Shown here: in pieces, positions 25,433-33,612 of the stretch | Layout: every line of letters starts with the position of its first letter | How positions within the stretch are numbered: the first letter of the stretch is position 1 | From: UBA12481 sp942493265 | GTDB lineage: Bacteria > Bacteroidota > Bacteroidia > Bacteroidales > UBA12481 | DNA length: 64,000 bases | NCBI GenBank assembly: GCA_942493265.1 | Contig: OW818688.1 | Span: 930,001-994,000 of the forward strand | Reading direction: 5' to 3' | Made by a program: the position numbers and the translations under genes | The notes under the pieces: generated by a model | Told to the model about the DNA's origin: nothing | The model's database searches: none | What the model saw: only the letters and a program-made list of their open reading frames with translations

Positions 25433-25505
25433 ATTTCATGTCTGGTATCCATTGAAATTGGGCTTTTTGGAAATCTACGGCTCCTTCAGGTATCAGGTTT
25501 TCAGA
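25433..25505 (+). repeat. About 70-base repeat, copy B
   Basis: Homologous to 22114-22186 in the same orientation. On the minus strand it ends in QFQWIPDMK then stop. It sits in the otherwise empty gap 25369-25667, upstream of a beta-propeller gene. Confidence 0.6.
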
Positions 25506-25643
25506 GCATTTACGTTTAATTTTGCGCGATGAAAAGGCGGGAGGAGCCACGGCCCTCCTGATTCTGCCAGAAATGATATTCCCTGCAATTGAAGTAATGT
25601 TTTTGCCGGACAACGAACTATTGTTGGGTGGTTCAGAATTCTG

Positions 25644-25651
25644 TAACTTTG
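25644..25651 (+). promoter_or_regulatory. -7 promoter element
   Basis: TAACTTTG at 25644-25651 with TTG at 25621-25623, 20 bases upstream, fits the Bacteroidota promoter consensus. A small ORF begins 17 bases downstream at 25668. Confidence 0.5.
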
Positions 25652-25667
25652 GACAAACCCAAACAAT

Positions 25668-25826
25668 ATGAAATTTATAGTTAAAAGGTTTACAAATATT
25701 GATGAGCTGGCCAGGTTTATTAATGTTTCGAATATTGAACCGCCGGAAATAGTAACCATTACCGTTGCAACTGAAGGCGGAATCCTTGTCCACTATTTGT
25801 ATTGCTGGGTCGATAAAAATGATTAA
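25668..25826 (+). CDS. Small hypothetical protein
   Basis: A 52-residue ORF with start ATG and stop TAA. The sequence (MKFIVKRFTNIDELARFINV and a strand-rich second half, TITVATEGGILVHYLYCW) has the amphipathic pattern of a folded alpha/beta peptide, unlike random frames. A good promoter lies directly upstream. No ribosome binding site is obvious, and no family is recognised. It is too short for confident calling. Confidence 0.45.
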   Translation: MKFIVKRFTNIDELARFINVSNIEPPEIVTITVATEGGILVHYLYCWVDKND

Positions 25827-25976
25827 ACAGGGTTTTGTCGATTGCTGAAACAAATCCAGCAGAGATAAACCCCCGCATTCAGAACCATACATTCAATCAA
25901 ATCCCAATCATCCTGATCGGTCAATTGATTATTGTAACTTTAGAACCATATCCCAAACCATATAACAGCTAGTGAA

Positions 25977-27200
25977 ATGAAATTTGCTTTCCCGATTGCG
26001 CTGATTCTTTCCATAATCCTGACTGGCCGGGTAAGTGGCCAGTCGCCCGTTAAAGTTGACATTGCGGAGGCAATAATTAAACAGACTGATTTTAAAATGA
26101 GTGATCTGATCTCAAAAGTTGAACTGATCAAATTAAAATCCGATGGCAAGCTACTCCTGGGCGGGCAACCGGAGATCCTTTTTTTTGGCAGTAAACATAT
26201 CCTGATGGGATCAGAACAAGGGGATAAAATCGGATTGTATCACCGTAACGGTCAATTGAAAACAACGATCGGCCGGGTAGGCAAAGGTCCGGGTGAATAT
26301 GGGAACATGGTAACCGGAACGATTGATCCGCTTGGCAAATATATCGTGCTGTATGATCAGTTAGGCATGAAATTGATCCTGTTCGATATTGATGGCATTT
26401 ATATCCGGGAGAGAAAAGTGGTTGCACCCCGGCAAGGGCAAATCAACAACAGATTGGCCTTTATTAATGCTAATACCTTCGGGTTAATGATGATGCGGCC
26501 TCTTGCCCCCACCAGTGATTATGCCAGCATCCTGCTGTTTAATCTCAAGCTTGATCCACTTGGCAAATCCCTTCCACGGGCAAATGACAGCCATCTGCCC
26601 AGATTCAATTACCAGTTTTGTAATTTCAGTAATTCGCCGGTGGGACCGGTATTCTTCGAAACATTCAGCGACACGCTTTACCGGATCAATGCAGATGGTT
26701 CGGCCAAGCCATTGTTCTATTTCGATATAAGCAAAATGAAGGTCCCGGAATCGCTATTGCAAGATCCCCAACTTCATAAAAAAGATCCCGATGCAATCAG
26801 TAAACATTTAATGGTTCAGAAAATCTTTCTGACAGCCGACTACGCAATTGCTTTCGTTGGAGGGTCTTTCGGTGGTACGGTTTTTAGAAACCTGAAAGAT
26901 GGGCGTACCTTCAGTACCTCTTTGCCTTGCCCTTGTGCCAAGCCATCACCAGATTATAAACCGGTTGCCATGTTGGAAAACGACCTTTTCGGTACCCCCA
27001 ATTATTTCGACAATTTCTGGCCGGAGGCGAATGCATTTGTTAACTATTTCCCGGCCTTCATTACTAGGATGGCGTACAACCTGGATTGCATTAGTAAATT
27101 GAATGTCAACCTCCCTGAAATTCGGAACGAGCTGCTATCGGTTATCAATCAGGAGCTTTATGATGACGAGGTGGTACTCATTGTGCAGTACCTTAAATAA
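25977..27200 (+). CDS. 6-bladed beta-propeller protein
   Basis: A 407-residue exported protein; signal peptide AFPIALILSIILTGRVSGQ. Family traits are ISKVELIKLKSDGKLLLGG near the start, the blade motif TIGRVGKGPGEYG and DTLYRINADG, and a C-terminus IVQYLK. A pair of cysteines (CPCAK) is unusual among its relatives here. A sequence TAACTTTA with the same surroundings as the promoters at 25644 and 29916 lies at 25935-25942. It converges on the HEPN/MNT pair, with only 7 bases between stops. Confidence 0.88.
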   Translation: MKFAFPIALILSIILTGRVSGQSPVKVDIAEAIIKQTDFKMSDLISKVELIKLKSDGKLLLGGQPEILFFGSKHILMGSEQGDKIGLYHRNGQLKTTIGRVGKGPGEYGNMVTGTIDPLGKYIVLYDQLGMKLILFDIDGIYIRERKVVAPRQGQINNRLAFINANTFGLMMMRPLAPTSDYASILLFNLKLDPLGKSLPRANDSHLPRFNYQFCNFSNSPVGPVFFETFSDTLYRINADGSAKPLFYFDISKMKVPESLLQDPQLHKKDPDAISKHLMVQKIFLTADYAIAFVGGSFGGTVFRNLKDGRTFSTSLPCPCAKPSPDYKPVAMLENDLFGTPNYFDNFWPEANAFVNYFPAFITRMAYNLDCISKLNVNLPEIRNELLSVINQELYDDEVVLIVQYLK

Positions 27201-27207
27201 AGACATC

Positions 27208-27516
27208 TCAGACAATCCGCAATCCGGATTTTAGGATTTGGCTAACCAACGGATTATCAGGAGTAAAATCTGAATGATTAAAGGCGTGAGGTTCAATAAT
27301 GGTTTCTTTTGAATTCCTGAGAATCATCAGCCTGACTTCAGTCTCGAAGCTATTTGAATCATCTGACAAAACAATTGCAATATCGATATCACTATCCGCA
27401 TGCATGGTGCCCTTTATAGCCGAGCCGAAAAGGTAAGCCTTGGAAAACTTAATCCTGTTCCTTTTAAGCCTATTGAGATAGAGCTTACTTATTTTTATAA
27501 CAGATTCTTTATCCAT
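27208..27516 (-). CDS. MNT-type nucleotidyltransferase (antitoxin-like)
   Basis: A 102-residue minimal nucleotidyltransferase. The signature is AYLFGSAIKGTMHADSDIDI, giving GS followed by the DxD metal-binding pair. In HEPN/MNT toxin-antitoxin pairs this enzyme inactivates the HEPN ribonuclease by adding nucleotides to a tyrosine near its active site. The start at 27516 (MDKESVIKISK) overlaps the HEPN gene by 22 bases; a longer ORF to 27570 would overlap more and has an untypical leader. Confidence 0.85.
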   Translation of the reverse strand: MDKESVIKISKLYLNRLKRNRIKFSKAYLFGSAIKGTMHADSDIDIAIVLSDDSNSFETEVRLMILRNSKETIIEPHAFNHSDFTPDNPLVSQILKSGLRIV

Positions 27517-27890
27517 TCGCGTGTGCTCCCGATTTTGACGATCCACTCTTTTGTAAATTCCTCTGTACAAAGCTTGTAAAAACTCTGCCGATAATTGTCA
27601 TATCTCGCGTTGATATTAAATCTGGTTATTGTATCCAAATTGATTATATGCTCTTGATCCAGCTTTAATCCACCAAGTTCAGCCAGTCGTCTGAGATCAT
27701 GCAGCATTGGAGGGAATCCACCGGTAACCTTAGAGTAATGGGCTTTCAGCAGCTTTTCAATAACCAGATGTCCCATAAACAAAGACCAATGGAGATTCTT
27801 CGTTGCAAACAGATCCGCCATAGTTTTATAATCCTGATCTGAGCTCTGAATCCAAAAATCAACGACCTTATTTATTTCACGTACATCCAT
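27495..27890 (-). CDS. HEPN-domain protein (toxin-like)
   Basis: The 131-residue all-helical HEPN protein shows NLHWSLFMGHLVIEKLLKAH, PPMLHDLRRLAEL and the C-terminal ARYDNYRQSF. HEPN proteins paired with MNT enzymes can act as RNases, but a clear RxxxxH active site is not obvious here, so it may belong to the non-nuclease HEPN group whose role is unsure. It is the first gene of the pair. On the minus strand -7 element TATATTTG is at 27933-27940, and a palindrome GACAATTGTC at 27942-27951 directly upstream may be an operator. Confidence 0.82.
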   Translation of the reverse strand: MDVREINKVVDFWIQSSDQDYKTMADLFATKNLHWSLFMGHLVIEKLLKAHYSKVTGGFPPMLHDLRRLAELGGLKLDQEHIINLDTITRFNINARYDNYRQSFYKLCTEEFTKEWIVKIGSTREWIKNLL

Positions 27891-28036
27891 TTCTGAAAAT
27901 ATATCAACCGCTTATCCCCCGGCTCAACAGAACAAATATAGGACAATTGTCGCAGATTTATTGTCAATGATTGTGCCGGTCAAAAGAGCGCAGGAACCGC
28001 GGCTCCACCCCTACAGAAATCTTTCTGAATTCCCCG

Positions 28037-28058
28037 GAGCCGACCCATGGGTCGGCTC
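28037..28058. repeat. Perfect palindrome near CCCCTACAG
   Basis: GAGCCGACCC, AT, GGGTCGGCTC is a perfect 22-base palindrome, with a CCACCCCTACAGAAATC stretch about 20 bases upstream. It belongs to the same type of GC-rich palindrome as the one inside fecR (1083-1101). It lies in the 360-base gap 27891-28250, which otherwise holds only the HEPN promoter. Confidence 0.6.
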
Positions 28059-28250
28059 AAAAGCCATTAGGACATCAATTATCGCAGTTAATCAAATAGT
28101 TACAACTTTTGGTCAATAACCTCGGTCAGGAAATAAATTGTGCTACAAGAATGGTCTAACTTTACTAAAGAGCGCCTGCGGCTACCGGGCAAACCTAAAA
28201 GCTTTCGTCAGGAAACCATTTGACGCTGATGCAATTAAAAGTTAAGAACC

Positions 28251-28604
28251 ATGAAAAAATTAATCTGCTTGCTCCTGATTATGGCCGGTTGCACCCCTTA
28301 TCAAAGATTGGAAGAACCGGTATCGATGCGTTATTCTGTTGGCGTTTACTATCTCGAGAATTTCGAGGGCAATATACTTTGCCGCGACCTGGTGTTCAAG
28401 GGCGATACCGTGATGCTAAAGCAGGCAGGGTATTATCCCAGGGCGCTTAAACAACGATATGTTGCAGATATTCAGTTTATCGGCGACAGGGATTTTATGG
28501 TAATCGACATGGGTACCCGCACTGGCAGGATTTTAAACGGGAATCCTGAAAGCGGATCCGCTCAGGAGGTGCTGACATTCCACGGGAAGAGTACCGACAG
28601 GTGA
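28251..28604 (+). CDS. Small lipoprotein
   Basis: The 117-residue protein begins with a lipoprotein signal (MKKLICLLLIMAGC, with the lipidated Cys at residue 14). The mature part is short and strand-rich (YSVGVYYLENFEGNILCRDL, MVIDMGTRTGRIL). No family recognised. It ends before a strong bidirectional terminator. Confidence 0.7.
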   Translation: MKKLICLLLIMAGCTPYQRLEEPVSMRYSVGVYYLENFEGNILCRDLVFKGDTVMLKQAGYYPRALKQRYVADIQFIGDRDFMVIDMGTRTGRILNGNPESGSAQEVLTFHGKSTDR

Positions 28605-28655
28605 CCTGCTCGCGGACGCAGGTTCAAGCCAAATAATCTGGCCTGCATGCACCGT

Positions 28656-28696
28656 ATTGAGGATAATCTGCAATCGGATTGCAGATTATCCTCAAT
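28656..28696. terminator. Perfect bidirectional terminator hairpin
   Basis: A 41-base perfect inverted repeat with a one-base loop: ATTGAGGATAATCTGCAATC, G, and its complement. It lies between the convergent lipoprotein and beta-propeller genes, 12 bases from the end of the latter. Short A- and T-runs flank it. Confidence 0.8.
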
Positions 28697-28708
28697 TTAA
28701 TTGCATTC

Positions 28709-29839
28709 TCAAAAATCTATGTCATAAACCGCAATTACCGGATTCGAATTTTCATCCGGCAACCAACCCCTATTAATAAGTTTCTGGTATATCTTCTCAT
28801 TCTGAATGCCCGGCTGGGTGGTGATATCCACCGAATTGAACATGGCCACCAGCCTGCCATCTTCCCATCTTTTAAAACTGATGTACTGGTTTAATCCATC
28901 AATATCATCATATAACCATTTGAAATTTAATCCTTTGTTTTTGTCTTTTGACCAGAGATGCCACCTGACCCTGTTTTTATACCCCCACATGAAAAGATAA
29001 TTATCATCAGACTCATAGGCATTCATCAGGTATGCCATGGTATTTGCATCATACTGTTTTTGCTCATCCAAACTCAGATAACAAAACCCTTTGGGCAAAC
29101 CGAATCCGCCAAAGTCAACGAACAGCGCCGGTACAATTGTGTCATTCCTTACCTCATAAAGTGTATCATTATAAGGCAGATGAACCTTGAAGCTATGGTC
29201 TGATTTAACAAATGGATATTGTCCGTAAAGACTGCACTCACCCGGAAAATATTTCGTTTTGATCGTTAAACCGGACCGATCCGTTATGATGACTTTATAA
29301 TCCCAGTCCGGCGAGCCCCCTGGAATGGCTGATCCATCGCCCATAGTATAGAAAATATAGGATGATTCATCGAGCAGGTCCATATTTTGTGCAAATAGAA
29401 TTGAACTTTTCTCTTCGATGAAAGAACCATCTTCCAGCTTGAATTTTAACAGCTTCCTGCTGCGTTGATCCATAATCTCTATTTGCTGACGGGTTTCATC
29501 AATCAGATAGGCTGAAATCTGCTGGTATTCACCGGGGCCTTTCCCTGCACGGGATATTTTATACCGATACTTCCCCTTGGGATCAAAGCAGTATATTCCA
29601 TTGTCGCTGCTGATCAATATCCCGTTTTTAAAAAACCGTGGACCGCCGTACCTGCCCAAAAGAGCCTCCTTACAGGTTTCAAGCGGTATGTACTCTATAC
29701 TCTTTGCGATGGTTGATAATGGCAAAGAATCGTTGGTTGCGGCATCTACCCTGACAATTGCAAGATCGTTTTTATCGGTTTTATTGCAATTGGAAAAGAT
29801 TATCGTAAGCAGCAGAAATCCAAATAAATGCTTTTTCAT
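28709..29839 (-). CDS. 6-bladed beta-propeller lipoprotein
   Basis: A 376-residue protein with a lipoprotein signal (FGFLLLTIIFSNC, Cys at residue 18). It has the family opening IAKSIEYIPLETCKEALLG, blade motif ISRAGKGPGEYQ and DTLYEVRNDT, and ends NPVIAVYDIDF. Unlike the other propellers in the window it is lipid-anchored. It is divergent from the CarboxypepD-like gene at 29990. Confidence 0.88.
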   Translation of the reverse strand: MKKHLFGFLLLTIIFSNCNKTDKNDLAIVRVDAATNDSLPLSTIAKSIEYIPLETCKEALLGRYGGPRFFKNGILISSDNGIYCFDPKGKYRYKISRAGKGPGEYQQISAYLIDETRQQIEIMDQRSRKLLKFKLEDGSFIEEKSSILFAQNMDLLDESSYIFYTMGDGSAIPGGSPDWDYKVIITDRSGLTIKTKYFPGECSLYGQYPFVKSDHSFKVHLPYNDTLYEVRNDTIVPALFVDFGGFGLPKGFCYLSLDEQKQYDANTMAYLMNAYESDDNYLFMWGYKNRVRWHLWSKDKNKGLNFKWLYDDIDGLNQYISFKRWEDGRLVAMFNSVDITTQPGIQNEKIYQKLINRGWLPDENSNPVIAVYDIDF

Positions 29840-29895
29840 TTGACCAGATTTTCAGGTTTTGTTAAGTGAATAACGAGACATTCTTTCGGATAGTG

Positions 29896-29923
29896 TTTGA
29901 TTGATGAAGTTATTGTAACTTTG
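29896..29923 (+). promoter_or_regulatory. Candidate promoter of the CarboxypepD-like gene
   Basis: TTTG (29896-29899) and TAACTTTG (29916-29923), 16 bases apart; the spacing is a little short. The sequence TTATTGTAACTTT also occurs upstream of the propeller gene at 25977. Confidence 0.45.
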
Positions 29924-29989
29924 ATTGTTCCCCCAAATAATTGATCCTGATTATAAAATCATTGTTCAATTAGTTAACCAAAATCCAGC

Positions 29990-30367
29990 ATGATGAACCG
30001 AAAAATTCTTTTGATCCTGGCAGGGATTTTAGCCACAGCCGGACTTTTTGCACAGTCGGGGAATCTTGTCGGAATAGTTAAAGATCAGGGAGATGGCCAG
30101 GCGGTTCCATTTGCTTTCGTTCAGTTATTCAAGGACGGCAAAAAGGCGGTTTCCACACAGTCGGATATTGATGGAAAATACAAGTTCCAAAAGATAAGTC
30201 CCGGCAGTTATTCCCTTAAGATTAAAGCGGTTGGCTATGATTCACTCACGATTTCAGAGGTAACGGTCAATGCAAACCGGAAGCTGACCATGAATATTGA
30301 GGTTACGCCCAAACAAACCCGGATAACTAAAGTGATTCCGATACCCAATTACGTTCCGAAGAAATAA
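29990..30367 (+). CDS. CarboxypepD-regulatory-like domain protein
   Basis: A 125-residue exported protein: signal peptide (ILLILAGILATAGLFAQ) followed by one carboxypeptidase regulatory-like beta-sandwich (GIVKDQGDGQAVPFAFVQLF, SDIDGKYKFQKISPGSYSLK, GYDSLTISEVTV). This is the domain found at the N-terminus of SusC-type receptors, here alone with a short basic tail (YVPKK). A stand-alone domain may be a surface or periplasmic adaptor; function unknown. A second ATG at 29993 could be the true start. Confidence 0.85.
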   Translation: MMNRKILLILAGILATAGLFAQSGNLVGIVKDQGDGQAVPFAFVQLFKDGKKAVSTQSDIDGKYKFQKISPGSYSLKIKAVGYDSLTISEVTVNANRKLTMNIEVTPKQTRITKVIPIPNYVPKK

Positions 30368-30430
30368 ACTCCCACAAATTGAGATTTCCGGGGGAAAATT
30401 CCGGCAGATATTCCGCTACCGATATCTGAA

Positions 30431-31444
30431 TTAATATTCTATTATCCTGTATTTCCTCAAACTGGGCTCCACAGCAAACTTAAACCGTGATGCCTGATCC
30501 AGGTATACGGTTGTTTTAATGAAGCTCGACTTGCCGGCAATCAGTCCGATCCCGTTTTCAACATTGTCATATGGGTTAAAGTTGAAGTCATTGATGCCAT
30601 CTTTAAATTCCATGTAGGTAAAAAAGTCTTGATTCCCGGTAAGTAAATCGATACGGAACGGACCGAAATATCGCCGGACAATATCTGGCCGAACCTTCAG
30701 ATTCTGATCAAGAACTTGAACTATAAGCTCATAGGGGATTCTGATCTCGTAGTATTTCCCATTAAAATGTACCTCACTGGTTTTTTGCAGTGAGAAAGTC
30801 CGCGTGATGGTTTGATCAGCAAACTCTTCATTTATTTCAAATGTTAAATCAATTTCATTCCATACATCTCCTGACCATTGCACAAGCATCGGACTGTTGG
30901 GATAAATATAAATGTAGGTCTGTGCCCGTTTGGGCGACCATATTGTTGGTGGTGATACCAGCGAGGTTTTGCAGGTGGCCATGGGTATTCCCGGTACTTT
31001 TACGGTAACCGTTATCTCGCTGTAAAGCAGGAATTGGTATTCAATTATCCACGGGAGCCATGGATTGAGCACATCCTGGAGCAGGTCTTTTTCAAACCGG
31101 TAAATCTCATAACTATCCGTATTAAAAGCCCCCGCCTCTTTATTTGATACCAGATACGGTTGCACGGGCAGGTTAATCATTTTCCCGGTCCTGATTTCCT
31201 TCACGGACACCTGCACATCGATCGAATCGAAATAGATGGAATCTTTATTCTTTCCGGTTTCAGAAGGAGGTTTCAGCCCCGAAAAAACCCGGCCAACCCT
31301 GATATAATGCACCGTATCATTACTGTCGATAATACTAAATACTACCGGTTGAGTCGCAAATCCATCAGCTTGGGTTACAGGATCTTCTTCGCAGGCAGAT
31401 AAGAACAGTCCCCCAAGAATCAACATGCCGATGATTGTTTTCAT
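30431..31444 (-). CDS. Lipoprotein of unknown function
   Basis: A 337-residue protein with a lipoprotein signal (IIGMLILGGLFLSAC, Cys at residue 18). The mature part looks like tandem beta-sandwich domains (VKEIRTGKMINLPVQPYLVS, MLVQWSGDVWNEIDLTFEIN, YYEIRIPYELIVQVL) and ends with a segment (ENGIGLIAGKSSFIKTTVYL) resembling the end of DUF4249-type lipoproteins. That link is weak. Convergent with the gene at 29990. Confidence 0.7.
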   Translation of the reverse strand: MKTIIGMLILGGLFLSACEEDPVTQADGFATQPVVFSIIDSNDTVHYIRVGRVFSGLKPPSETGKNKDSIYFDSIDVQVSVKEIRTGKMINLPVQPYLVSNKEAGAFNTDSYEIYRFEKDLLQDVLNPWLPWIIEYQFLLYSEITVTVKVPGIPMATCKTSLVSPPTIWSPKRAQTYIYIYPNSPMLVQWSGDVWNEIDLTFEINEEFADQTITRTFSLQKTSEVHFNGKYYEIRIPYELIVQVLDQNLKVRPDIVRRYFGPFRIDLLTGNQDFFTYMEFKDGINDFNFNPYDNVENGIGLIAGKSSFIKTTVYLDQASRFKFAVEPSLRKYRIIEY

Positions 31445-31506
31445 AGTCAGGATCTTTCAAGTGCAGGGGACACAAAATCAAAGATACCAACATTTCTCAT
31501 CCGACA

Positions 31507-32304
31507 CTAAAACACCACTGCCACAATTCTCAGCGGAGCGCCGCTGCCGCTCCTGATTTTCATTGGCAGGGCCATGATCCAGAATCCTTTGGGCGGAAGC
31601 TGTTCAAGGTTGGCCACATTTTCGTAAGCCGTCAGGTTATTGGCGAACAAAATCCGGTGGGTCATGAAATCTTTGGATTGCCCAAAGTCGATGCTCGGGG
31701 TATCCAATCCGAATGCCTTGACCTTTCTATCGGTAGCCAGCCATTTGGCTGCATCAGGATGCAATCCCGGAAAGTGCAGGTTTTCAACACCTTCCTTGCC
31801 AGTGAGGGTGGTTCCGGTATATTTTTCCTTGTCCGGGTAGAATTTCCCAAAACCGGTATTGACCAGAACAATTGCGCTTTCCGGAATCCTGCCATGCTCT
31901 TTTTCCCAATTCTCAAAATCCCGGATGCTGATCTGATAATCACGGCTGCCTTTAACGGATTCCGTAACATCGATCAGTACTCCTTCGCCAACAAGCTGAT
32001 CTACCGGAACTTTCTCAATGCTGTTTCCGCCTTCGGCAAAGTGATTGGGGGCATCAAAATGGGTTCCGCCGTGCTCCTCGGCACTGAATTTAAACGATGA
32101 ATAATAATACCCTTTATCATTAATCCCTTCAAATACCGTATCATGGCTGAACGGGATATTGGTTGGCCAGTAAACCGACTGCTCATCAAACGACCAGGTG
32201 AGATCGATCCATTTCCCATTTTTCAGTGCATTGATGGGATCCTGATTCTGCGTGCAGCCAATCAGCAACAGGAAAACTGATAATAATGCCAATAGCTTTT
32301 TCAT
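31507..32304 (-). CDS. Cyclase-family metal-dependent hydrolase, lipoprotein
   Basis: This 265-residue protein belongs to the cyclase/kynurenine formamidase family. The metal-binding motif HGGTHFDAPNHF is intact and DTPSIDFGQSKDFMTHRILF is the second conserved region. A lipoprotein signal (LALLSVFLLLIGC, Cys at residue 17) places it outside the inner membrane, unlike cytoplasmic kynurenine formamidase, so a different amide or ester substrate is likely. It follows the Panacea/RelE-like pair on the same strand with a short gap. Confidence 0.88.
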   Translation of the reverse strand: MKKLLALLSVFLLLIGCTQNQDPINALKNGKWIDLTWSFDEQSVYWPTNIPFSHDTVFEGINDKGYYYSSFKFSAEEHGGTHFDAPNHFAEGGNSIEKVPVDQLVGEGVLIDVTESVKGSRDYQISIRDFENWEKEHGRIPESAIVLVNTGFGKFYPDKEKYTGTTLTGKEGVENLHFPGLHPDAAKWLATDRKVKAFGLDTPSIDFGQSKDFMTHRILFANNLTAYENVANLEQLPPKGFWIMALPMKIRSGSGAPLRIVAVVF

Positions 32305-32323
32305 GAGTCTGGATTTTTAAAGC

Positions 32324-32668
32324 TTATTTGAAATTGTCGGTGATTCTTTGCCGGTCCTCGTTTTCTTTTTCGCTTTTGTGGTACAGCTCGATAAAAATAA
32401 TCTTTTTAATATCCGGAAACCAGGCATAAACCAACCGTAATCCCGAATTAGCTCCACGGCCTTTGAGCGATCTGCAGGCAATCTTCTTCACTTTAATAAT
32501 ACAGGTTTCCAAACCAAGATTATCAATACGAAAACTGAAAGGCGGCCTTTCATCAGGTATTACTTCAAGCACCTTCCTGACAATCTCCAGATCATCGTTC
32601 AGCGTCCTGAATTTTTTAACCAGGGATTTAAGGTCCCTATTAAATCCATCAAGTTCGTCAAAGATCAT
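32324..32668 (-). CDS. RelE-like toxin (partner of Panacea antitoxin)
   Basis: The 114-residue protein shows the RelE/ParE-like pattern: N-terminal helices (FNRDLKSLVKKFRTLNDDLE), a central strand region (CIIKVKKIACRSLKGRGANS, then GLRLVYAWFPD) and the final strand FIELYHKSEKENED, common in Bacteroidota RelE-like toxins. RelE toxins cut mRNA at the ribosome. The start overlaps the upstream antitoxin by 4 bases, the usual antitoxin-first arrangement. Confidence 0.72.
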   Translation of the reverse strand: MIFDELDGFNRDLKSLVKKFRTLNDDLEIVRKVLEVIPDERPPFSFRIDNLGLETCIIKVKKIACRSLKGRGANSGLRLVYAWFPDIKKIIFIELYHKSEKENEDRQRITDNFK

Positions 32669-33468
32669 GGCTCCCAGATTTCGTCACCATAGTTCCGGAC
32701 AGAGAAAGGAGCTTCCCGATAAAAGGCTAACTCATAGCTAATTGCTTCTCCTTCTTTTGAAGCTAGCCAGGGCATATCCCGATGCGAATAATTGCTTATG
32801 GTTGCAGCCGACCAATCGCTCATTTGTTCTACTACCCTGTCAATGACCTCCTTTTCGCTGGCTTTTAATTCGGTCAGATCGGCCTTCTCCAATGGCAGAT
32901 ACCGGGTTTGCGGAAACCCATGATATTCAGTCCTGATCCGCTGAACCATACCGGCTTCAATCATCTGATTAATAATGTCATCTATCTTTTGCGGCACCGG
33001 CCCAAATGGCAGTTTCCGGTATCTGGCTCCCGTCAGGTGCTCTTCATATTGCTCGTAGTAATTGAAATCGGCAAAATAAAGCAGCTTATACAAAACCGTT
33101 TCTCCCACATTCGGTTTACCCGCGCATTTTTCCAGGATATATAGCAGCAGGATCTTAAACTTATTCACCTTCAGCTTTGGAACTGAAATTCTTTCTTTCG
33201 TCAGGTCCGCTTTAATTACTTCTTGAACCCCCGATCCTTCGCTGAAATTGAAATCTCTTGACATAAAATCATCCAGTGAGAACCCCAGCTCAACCGATAA
33301 ACTTTGAAGTTCCAGAATATCAACACCCCGGTTGCCCAATTCAATCTGAGCCACTGATGACCTCGAAATCCCGATACTCCTGGCAACATCTTCCTGCGAC
33401 AGACCCTTTGCTTTGCGGAGTCCCGCAATTCTTTGTCCGATTTGCTTTTGTGAAAGTTGTGTGCTCAT
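32665..33468 (-). CDS. XRE-HTH plus Panacea (DUF4065) antitoxin
   Basis: A 267-residue protein with an N-terminal XRE helix-turn-helix (about residues 9-62, LRKAKGLSQEDVARSIGISR) and a C-terminal DUF4065 domain (about 100-230: LLYILEKCAGKPNVGETVLY, then KLLYFADFNYYEQYEEHLTG and YRKLPFGPVP). DUF4065 was renamed Panacea because it serves as a general antitoxin domain that pairs with many unrelated toxins. Here the partner is RelE-like. The HTH would repress the operon. A -7 element TAACTTTG (33498-33505, minus strand) overlaps a palindrome AAACA-T-TGTTT (33505-33515), a likely operator. Confidence 0.88.
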   Translation of the reverse strand: MSTQLSQKQIGQRIAGLRKAKGLSQEDVARSIGISRSSVAQIELGNRGVDILELQSLSVELGFSLDDFMSRDFNFSEGSGVQEVIKADLTKERISVPKLKVNKFKILLLYILEKCAGKPNVGETVLYKLLYFADFNYYEQYEEHLTGARYRKLPFGPVPQKIDDIINQMIEAGMVQRIRTEYHGFPQTRYLPLEKADLTELKASEKEVIDRVVEQMSDWSAATISNYSHRDMPWLASKEGEAISYELAFYREAPFSVRNYGDEIWEP

Positions 33469-33497
33469 ACCCTTAGGAATAACGTTTGTTTACGAAG

Positions 33498-33515
33498 CAA
33501 AGTTAAACATTGTTT
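33498..33515 (-). promoter_or_regulatory. Promoter/operator of the Panacea pair
   Basis: Minus-strand TAACTTTG (33498-33505) abuts the palindrome AAACATTGTTT (33505-33515). A related half-site GTTTGTTTAC lies at 33484-33493. Binding here by the XRE domain would block transcription. Confidence 0.5.
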
Positions 33516-33612
33516 GGTATTTGAACACTATACTGTTGGATTTTTGATCACCTGATTTACCACTTGATAATTAATTTCAAAATCATTACTTTTAATTTAT
33601 AAAATCCACCGG

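Noticed and set aside
25431..25892. 153-residue open frame on the minus strand
   Set aside because: Odd composition, covers repeat copy B, and opposes the small ORF that has a promoter.
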